Shown one piece after another: positions 59,020 through 64,000 of a DNA stretch of 64,000 nt. How positions within the stretch are numbered: the first letter of the stretch is position 1; every line of letters starts with the position of its first letter. This stretch comes from JADLHS01 sp964594985 (GTDB lineage Bacteria > Verrucomicrobiota > Verrucomicrobiia > Limisphaerales > JADLHS01). Below the pieces are notes generated by a model. The model did no database searches, had not been told where the DNA came from, and saw only the letters and a program-made list of their open reading frames with translations. Both the position numbers and the translations under genes were made by a program. The stretch covers positions 1 through 64,000 of the forward strand of contig CAZQNQ010000009.1 of assembly GCA_964594985.1 (NCBI GenBank), given 5' to 3'.

Positions 59020-62000
59020 AATACAAAGACCTCATCCAATTTCAGCCGATTGAATCCGTGATTGAGCTGCGCCAAGCCAACAAAAGCGCCAAGGCCAAGG
59101 AGTTGGTTGCCACCTACGTTATCTCCGACCCGATGGCCGACCGCTTGTGCGATCTCGTCATCCCTCAGCTCCAGTTCGACAAGCCCCAGGATAATCGTGG
59201 CCTGCTGATCGTCGGCAACTACGGCACGGGTAAATCACACCTCATGTCGGTCATCTCCAGCGTTGCCGAAAACGCGGAGTTTCAGCCGTTGCTCACTCAC
59301 GCGCGTGTTCGCCAGGCTTCGGCTGCCATCGCGGGCAAGTTCAAGGTGATCCGTCTCGAAATCGGCGCGACCGAAATGGGGCTTCGCGAAATCATCACTG
59401 GCCATCTGGAGGAAAAGCTCGCCGAGTGGGGCATCACCTTCCAATTTCCGCCTGCCGACAAGATTCGCGAAAATAAGACTGCGCTCGAAGCCATGATGGC
59501 GGCCTTCCACACCAAGTTTCCCGATCATGGCCTGCTCCTCGTCCTCGATGAGTTGCTGGATTACCTCCGCAGCCGCCGCGACCAGCCCCTCATTCTCGAT
59601 CTCGGTTTCCTCCGCGAAGTCGGCGAGGTGTGCAAGGACCTGCGTTTCCGTTTCCTGGCCGGCGTGCAGGAAGCCATCTTCGACAGCGGCAGGTTTTCCC
59701 ACGTGGCCGACAGCTTGGGCCGCGTGAAGGACCGCTTCCAACAGGTCAAAATTGCCACCACCGACGTCAAGTTTGTCGTCGCCAACCGGCTGCTCCAGAA
59801 GACGCCCGCGCAGCTCGCCGAGATTCGTGAATACTTGCACGGCTTCGCCAAGTTCTACGGCAACATGAACGAGCGCATGGACGATTTTGCCGCGCTGTTT
59901 CCCATTCATCCCGAATACGTCGAGACGTTCGAGCGCATCCCCATCGTTGAAAAACGCGGCGTCCTGCAAATCATTTCCATGGCCATCAAAGATTTGGTCG
60001 GCCACGACGTGCCCCAGGATCGCCCCGGTATTGTGGCGTTCGACGGCTATTGGAAGGCGCTGAAGGAAAACCCCGCCCACCGGGCCGTGCCCGAGGTGAA
60101 GGCCATCATTGATTGTAGCACCACGCTTGAAGCCAAGGTGCAGAGCGCCTTTCCCAAGAAAACCTACAAGCCGCTCGCCATTCGCATCATTGACGGCCTG
60201 TCCGTGCATCGCCTCACCGTCGGCGACATCTACTCGCCGCTCGGCCTGACGCCGGAGGAACTTCGCGACCGCCTGTGCCTGTATCATTCCGGCGCGGCGG
60301 AAATGGGCGGCGAACCCGCGGACGATTTGCTCTCGCTCATCGAAAATACTCTGCGCGAAATCCATAAGACCGTCAGCGGCCAGTTCATTTCGTCCAACAA
60401 GGACAATCGCCAGTATTTCCTCGACCTGAAGAAAACCGATGACTACGACGCGCTCATCGAAAAGCGCGCCGATAGCCTCGATGACAACGCGCTCGACCGT
60501 TACTACTTCGACGCCCTGCGTCAGGTGCTCGAATGCACCGACATTCCCACGCACATCACCGGTTTCCAAATCTGGCAGCATGAAATCGAGTGGCAGGATC
60601 GCAAGGCCGGTCGCCTCGGCTACCTCTTCTTCGGCGCGCCCAATGACCGCTCCACCGCCGTGCCGACGCGCGAGTTTTACCTCTACTTCATCCAGCCGTT
60701 CGAACCGCCGCGCTACACCGACGAGAAAAAACCGGACGAGGTGTTCTTCCGGCTGACGGGCAAGGACGAGACGTTCTCCAAGAATCTCAAGCTGTATGCC
60801 GCCGCGCTGGAACTCGGCTCGATTTCCTCCGGCATCAAAAAACAGACCTACGAAAAAAAGGCGCTAGAGCATCTCACCGAATTGACCAAATGGTTGCGTG
60901 AACACCTGTTCCAGGCCGTCGAAGTCACTTATCAAGGATCACGCAAGAAATTTGTTGAATGGCTCAAGGGTGCGGGTGGTGGCGGCAGCCTCAATCTCCG
61001 CGACGCGGTCAACGCCGTCGCGTCGAAATGTCTGTCCGAAAATTTCACCAATCGCGCGCCGGAATACCCGCGCTTCTCGACGCTCGTCACTTACGGGCAG
61101 GGTGGCAATGCCGCGCAGGCCGCGCAGGAAGCCATGCGCGGTGTCGCCCAGCCGAATCGCACCAAGCAGGCGACCGCCGTGCTTGACGCGCTGGAACTTC
61201 TCGATGGCGACAAGATTGATCCGGCCAAATCCCGTTACGCCAAATTCATCCTCGATCTGCTCAAGGCCAAGGGCCAGGGCCAGGTCGTCAATCGTCAGGA
61301 GATCATCACCACACTGGAGCCGAATATCGAGTTCATGTCGCCGGACAAGTTCCGCCTTGAACCCATGTGGGCCTGCGTCACGCTCGCCGCGCTCGTTCAC
61401 TCCGGCGACGGCGTCCTTGCCATTCCCGGCGCGAAGTTCGATGCCACCAGTCTGGTTACGCTCGCCACGACGCCCGTGGCGGATCTCCAAAACTTCAAGC
61501 ACCTCGAACGGCCCAAGGATTGGAACATTCCCAGTCTGAAAGCCCTGTTCGAGTTGATGGATTTGCCGCCCGGCATGGCCTTGCAGGTGACGCAGGGCGA
61601 CGCCGTGCCCGTTCAGCAGCTCCACAAGGTCATCCATGAACGCGTTGAAAAGCTCGTTCGCGCCAACCAACAGCTTGCCGGCGGCATCCCATTCTGGGGA
61701 CAGAACCTGTTCACGGACGCGGAGGTCGAGAAGCTGGCCACCATCCTCGGCAAGGCGAAAGAATTTCTCGAAAGCCTTCAGGCTTACAACACGCCCGGCA
61801 AGCTCAAGAATTTCAAATACGACGCCTCCGAGCTCAAAGGCTTCCAGTCCGCGTTCGACCGCCTCAAGGAAATCGAGGGGCTGCAAACCTTTTGCGCCGA
61901 ACTCAGCCAGTTGACCCAATATCTATCTTCCGCCGAGGCCGTGTTGCCCGAGGATCATGCGTGGGTCGCCGAGAGTAAACAGAAACGCGGCGAGTTGCTG

Positions 62001-62732
62001 GCGGAAATTCGCAAGCCCGCCCAGCGCGAGTCCGAATCGTTCAAAACCGACCTGCTCAAGCAGTTGAAAAAACTCAAGGCCGGTTACATCAAGGTCTATC
62101 TCGACATCTACCGCAAGGCCCGGCTCAGTCTCACGCAGGACAAGGAGAAGAAGGATCTGTTGCAGGATTACCGGCTCAAACATCTGCGCCGGCTTGTTGC
62201 GGTGAATTCCATCAACTCCGTTCAGCTCAACGAATTCGATCGTCAGCTCGACAAACTCAAAACAGGCACGGCCCTGACCGAAAAGGATTTGGAGAACGAT
62301 CCCAAATCGCCAGACGGTTTCTGGCCCGGCATGGAGGACACAAGCATTTCCGCCGGGGCGCGGCTTGCCAGTTTGAAAACCAGCCTGGACCAGATTCACA
62401 AGACCTGGACCAAGAGCCTGCTCAACGATCTCGCTGACCCGGTCATCGAAAGCCATTTTGACCTGCTCAAAGCGCCGCAGAAAAAGATGCTCAAGGATTT
62501 CATGGCGGCCAAGGAGTTGCCCGACGACATCTCGCAGGAATTCCTCGGTGCGCTCCAGAGCGCCTTATCCGGCTTGGCGAAGTTGCCCGTCCGCCTTGAC
62601 GAAATGAAACAGGCATTGTTTCCCGACGGCAGCCCGGCCACACCCGCCGAGTTCAAAGAACGATTTGCGGCCTATCTCGACCAGATTCTCAAAGGTCGCG
62701 ACGCGGCCAAGGTCCGCCTTGTGATTGAGTGA
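59016..62732 (+). CDS. brxC: BREX type 3 BrxC-like ATPase (DUF6079)
   Basis: A 1238-aa protein with an N-terminal AAA+ like module: NRGLLIVGNYGTGKSHLMSV (Walker A, residues 67-74), DHGLLLVLDELLDYLRSR (Walker B, about residue 170) and FRFLAGVQEAIFDSGRF (sensor-like). Large helical regions follow. Family: DUF6079, the BrxC/PglY ATPase of BREX type 3. BrxC is essential for BREX exclusion of phage, probably as a DNA-associated hexameric machine. The ATG overlaps the brxF stop. Downstream genes differ from a standard BREX operon. Full length, no frameshift seen. Confidence 0.82.
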   Translation: MKYKDLIQFQPIESVIELRQANKSAKAKELVATYVISDPMADRLCDLVIPQLQFDKPQDNRGLLIVGNYGTGKSHLMSVISSVAENAEFQPLLTHARVRQASAAIAGKFKVIRLEIGATEMGLREIITGHLEEKLAEWGITFQFPPADKIRENKTALEAMMAAFHTKFPDHGLLLVLDELLDYLRSRRDQPLILDLGFLREVGEVCKDLRFRFLAGVQEAIFDSGRFSHVADSLGRVKDRFQQVKIATTDVKFVVANRLLQKTPAQLAEIREYLHGFAKFYGNMNERMDDFAALFPIHPEYVETFERIPIVEKRGVLQIISMAIKDLVGHDVPQDRPGIVAFDGYWKALKENPAHRAVPEVKAIIDCSTTLEAKVQSAFPKKTYKPLAIRIIDGLSVHRLTVGDIYSPLGLTPEELRDRLCLYHSGAAEMGGEPADDLLSLIENTLREIHKTVSGQFISSNKDNRQYFLDLKKTDDYDALIEKRADSLDDNALDRYYFDALRQVLECTDIPTHITGFQIWQHEIEWQDRKAGRLGYLFFGAPNDRSTAVPTREFYLYFIQPFEPPRYTDEKKPDEVFFRLTGKDETFSKNLKLYAAALELGSISSGIKKQTYEKKALEHLTELTKWLREHLFQAVEVTYQGSRKKFVEWLKGAGGGGSLNLRDAVNAVASKCLSENFTNRAPEYPRFSTLVTYGQGGNAAQAAQEAMRGVAQPNRTKQATAVLDALELLDGDKIDPAKSRYAKFILDLLKAKGQGQVVNRQEIITTLEPNIEFMSPDKFRLEPMWACVTLAALVHSGDGVLAIPGAKFDATSLVTLATTPVADLQNFKHLERPKDWNIPSLKALFELMDLPPGMALQVTQGDAVPVQQLHKVIHERVEKLVRANQQLAGGIPFWGQNLFTDAEVEKLATILGKAKEFLESLQAYNTPGKLKNFKYDASELKGFQSAFDRLKEIEGLQTFCAELSQLTQYLSSAEAVLPEDHAWVAESKQKRGELLAEIRKPAQRESESFKTDLLKQLKKLKAGYIKVYLDIYRKARLSLTQDKEKKDLLQDYRLKHLRRLVAVNSINSVQLNEFDRQLDKLKTGTALTEKDLENDPKSPDGFWPGMEDTSISAGARLASLKTSLDQIHKTWTKSLLNDLADPVIESHFDLLKAPQKKMLKDFMAAKELPDDISQEFLGALQSALSGLAKLPVRLDEMKQALFPDGSPATPAEFKERFAAYLDQILKGRDAAKVRLVIE

Positions 62733-62760
62733 AGCCTTTGCATAACGGCCACGCCAACCT

Positions 62761-63873
62761 ATGAAATTCCTCCACACTTCTGATTGGCAGATTGGGATGA
62801 AGGCCGAATCGGTCGGTCGTATGGCTGACCGTGTTCGCGAGGAACGGTTGGAGGCGGCAAAACGGGTGGTTCAAGCCGCCCGGGACAATGGAGCCGAGTT
62901 GATCGTGCTGACTGGCGACGTGTTTGAGGACAACGCGGTGGACCGCCTCCTTGTGCGCAAGATCGGCGAAATCCTTCGCCCGTTTCCCGGTCCGGTTTAC
63001 ATCATACCTGGCAACCACGACCCGCTCGCGCCCGGCTCCGTGTGGGAGCACAGCGTCTGGAAGGAGGCCGCTAACATCACCATTTTCGACAAATCCGAAC
63101 CCGTCGAACTTGATGGCTGCATTCTTTTTCCTTGCCCGCTGCACGAGAAATACTCGACAAAAAATCCAACCTCATGGATCAACGCCAAGGATGTCACCAA
63201 ACCGGCGATTGGACTGGCTCACGGAAACGTCGAGGGAATTCCCAATGGTGAAGCTGATTATCCGATCCCCCGTGACGCAGCCACCCGATCAGGGCTGGAC
63301 TACTTGGCGCTCGGCCATTGGCATTCCTTTGCTCGTTATGATGCGGACGACGGTGTCTGTCGCATGGCCTACGCGGGCACTCACGAAACGACCAAGTTCG
63401 GGGAACGCGACAGCGGCAACGCGGTCCTGGTGGAAATCGCCCAGCGTGGCTCCCCACCAAAACTTACCCCCATCAAGACGGGCCGGCTCGATTGGCGCAC
63501 CGTCGAACGCACGATTGATCAACCTCAATCCCTGGAGCCCCTCGTTGAGGAACTCGGCCAGTTCAATCCTCCAGATGCGATGCTGGTTCGGATCCTAATC
63601 GGAGGTGTTCTATTTCCGGAAGATCGTCATTCCTTGCTCCGCATCGAAGAACTTCTCGCCAGCCGATTTCTTTTTGGCTCGCTCGATACCAGTTCGCTCA
63701 TTCCGGCCCCGGATGGCGAAGGTTGGATTGAGTCGCTGGCGCCCGGTTCTTTTCGCGAGGCCGCCGTCAAACTGCGTTCCCAAGCGGGGCAATCACCCAA
63801 CCTGGAAGAACGCGCCGTGGCCACGCAGGCGCTGCTTCAACTTTTTGAACTCCACGAAAGGAGCCGCGCATGA
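62761..63873 (+). CDS. SbcD/Mre11-like metallophosphoesterase nuclease
   Basis: A 370-aa calcineurin-like phosphoesterase of the DNA-repair exonuclease type: KFLHTSDWQIGMKA (metal site 1, with Gln in the place of the usual His), LIVLTGDVFEDNAVD, PVYIIPGNHDPL, LAHGNVEG and LALGHWHSFA. Family members cut DNA ends with a Rad50/SbcC-like partner. Its stop overlaps the start of the next gene (ATGA), which encodes just such a partner. It lies 28 bp after brxC, so it belongs to the same operon. The Gln variant is known in some branches of the family, so activity is likely. Confidence 0.88.
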   Translation: MKFLHTSDWQIGMKAESVGRMADRVREERLEAAKRVVQAARDNGAELIVLTGDVFEDNAVDRLLVRKIGEILRPFPGPVYIIPGNHDPLAPGSVWEHSVWKEAANITIFDKSEPVELDGCILFPCPLHEKYSTKNPTSWINAKDVTKPAIGLAHGNVEGIPNGEADYPIPRDAATRSGLDYLALGHWHSFARYDADDGVCRMAYAGTHETTKFGERDSGNAVLVEIAQRGSPPKLTPIKTGRLDWRTVERTIDQPQSLEPLVEELGQFNPPDAMLVRILIGGVLFPEDRHSLLRIEELLASRFLFGSLDTSSLIPAPDGEGWIESLAPGSFREAAVKLRSQAGQSPNLEERAVATQALLQLFELHERSRA

Positions 63874-64000
63874 TTCTTCACCACCTGAGCGTGGCCAACT
63901 GGCGAAGTCTGCTCACTTCCGTGGAATTGGGACCTTTCAGCGATCGACTCAATGTCATCCATGCGCCCAACGGCACCGGCAAGTCCTCCCTGTTCGAGGC
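63870..64000 (+). CDS. SbcC/Rad50-like SMC ATPase, 5' end only
   Basis: The first 43 residues are visible: MILHHLSVANWRSLLTSVEL then VIHAPNGTGKSSLFEA, an ABC-type Walker A of the SbcC/RecF/SMC group. It begins inside the stop of the nuclease gene. This strongly implies a Mre11-Rad50 type pair. Domain order beyond the P-loop lies outside the window. Confidence 0.8.
   Translation, partial: MILHHLSVANWRSLLTSVELGPFSDRLNVIHAPNGTGKSSLFE

Overview
The window looks like a chromosomal segment of a free-living verrucomicrobium (Pedosphaera/Limisphaerales-like). Support: pseudopilin-type N-termini (GFTLIELLVVIAIIAIL), PEP-CTERM sorting signals, giant secreted proteins with YDG/MBG repeats and a shared C-terminal module, DIP1984-like and Rrf2/YezD/CysK genes, and dispersed GC-rich palindromes. 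No rRNA, CRISPR array or intact insertion sequence was seen.

Layout. 1-5.3 kb, minus strand: 5' part of a GH3 glycosidase, then a NarL-type response regulator and its 1148-aa membrane histidine kinase. 5.6-20.5 kb, plus strand: pseudopilin and a run of secreted polysaccharide-related proteins (PEP-CTERM protein, GH30-like glycosidase, a duplicated-domain protein, a beta-helical adhesin-like protein). 20.6-26.2 kb: sulfur acquisition locus (Rrf2 regulator, YezD, porin, sulfate-binding protein, M14-type peptidase, CysK) with three matching operator-like dyads. 26.5-38.2 kb: two secreted proteins, a two-partner secretion pair (FhaC/FhaB-like) and an ExbB-ExbD-TonB-ExbD energiser. 38.2-41.6 kb: a long non-coding stretch with an attenuator-like structure, then ten tightly packed tRNA genes (Trp, Ala, Met, Tyr, Asp, Pro, Arg, Asn, Ser, Ile) with correct identity elements but an abnormal elbow (G55 in every T-loop, mostly no G18G19), followed 43 bp later by an RtcB RNA ligase whose N-terminus is replaced by a helical DIP1984-like domain. 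42-43.9 kb: a membrane protein and a decayed VIT-domain gene.

44 kb to the end is an integrated island. It begins with a tRNA-Gly 3' fragment (attachment-site remnant) and a tyrosine recombinase, followed by replication-type winged-helix proteins, a primase-like protein, an XRE-controlled divergent locus with triple operators and a HAD/UDG-like fusion, a TerB-N-like protein paired with a catalytically degenerate SF1 helicase-PLD protein, a twin-receiver protein, and a BREX type 3-like BrxF-BrxC pair that runs directly into Mre11/SbcD-like and Rad50/SbcC-like genes instead of the usual PglX. A second, near-identical tRNA-Gly 3' fragment lies 23.4 kb to the left, suggesting repeated island insertion at one tRNA-Gly gene.

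The two most promising undescribed systems are the altered-elbow tRNA array with its RtcB fusion, and the hybrid BrxF-BrxC-Mre11-Rad50 operon with its neighbouring degenerate helicase module.
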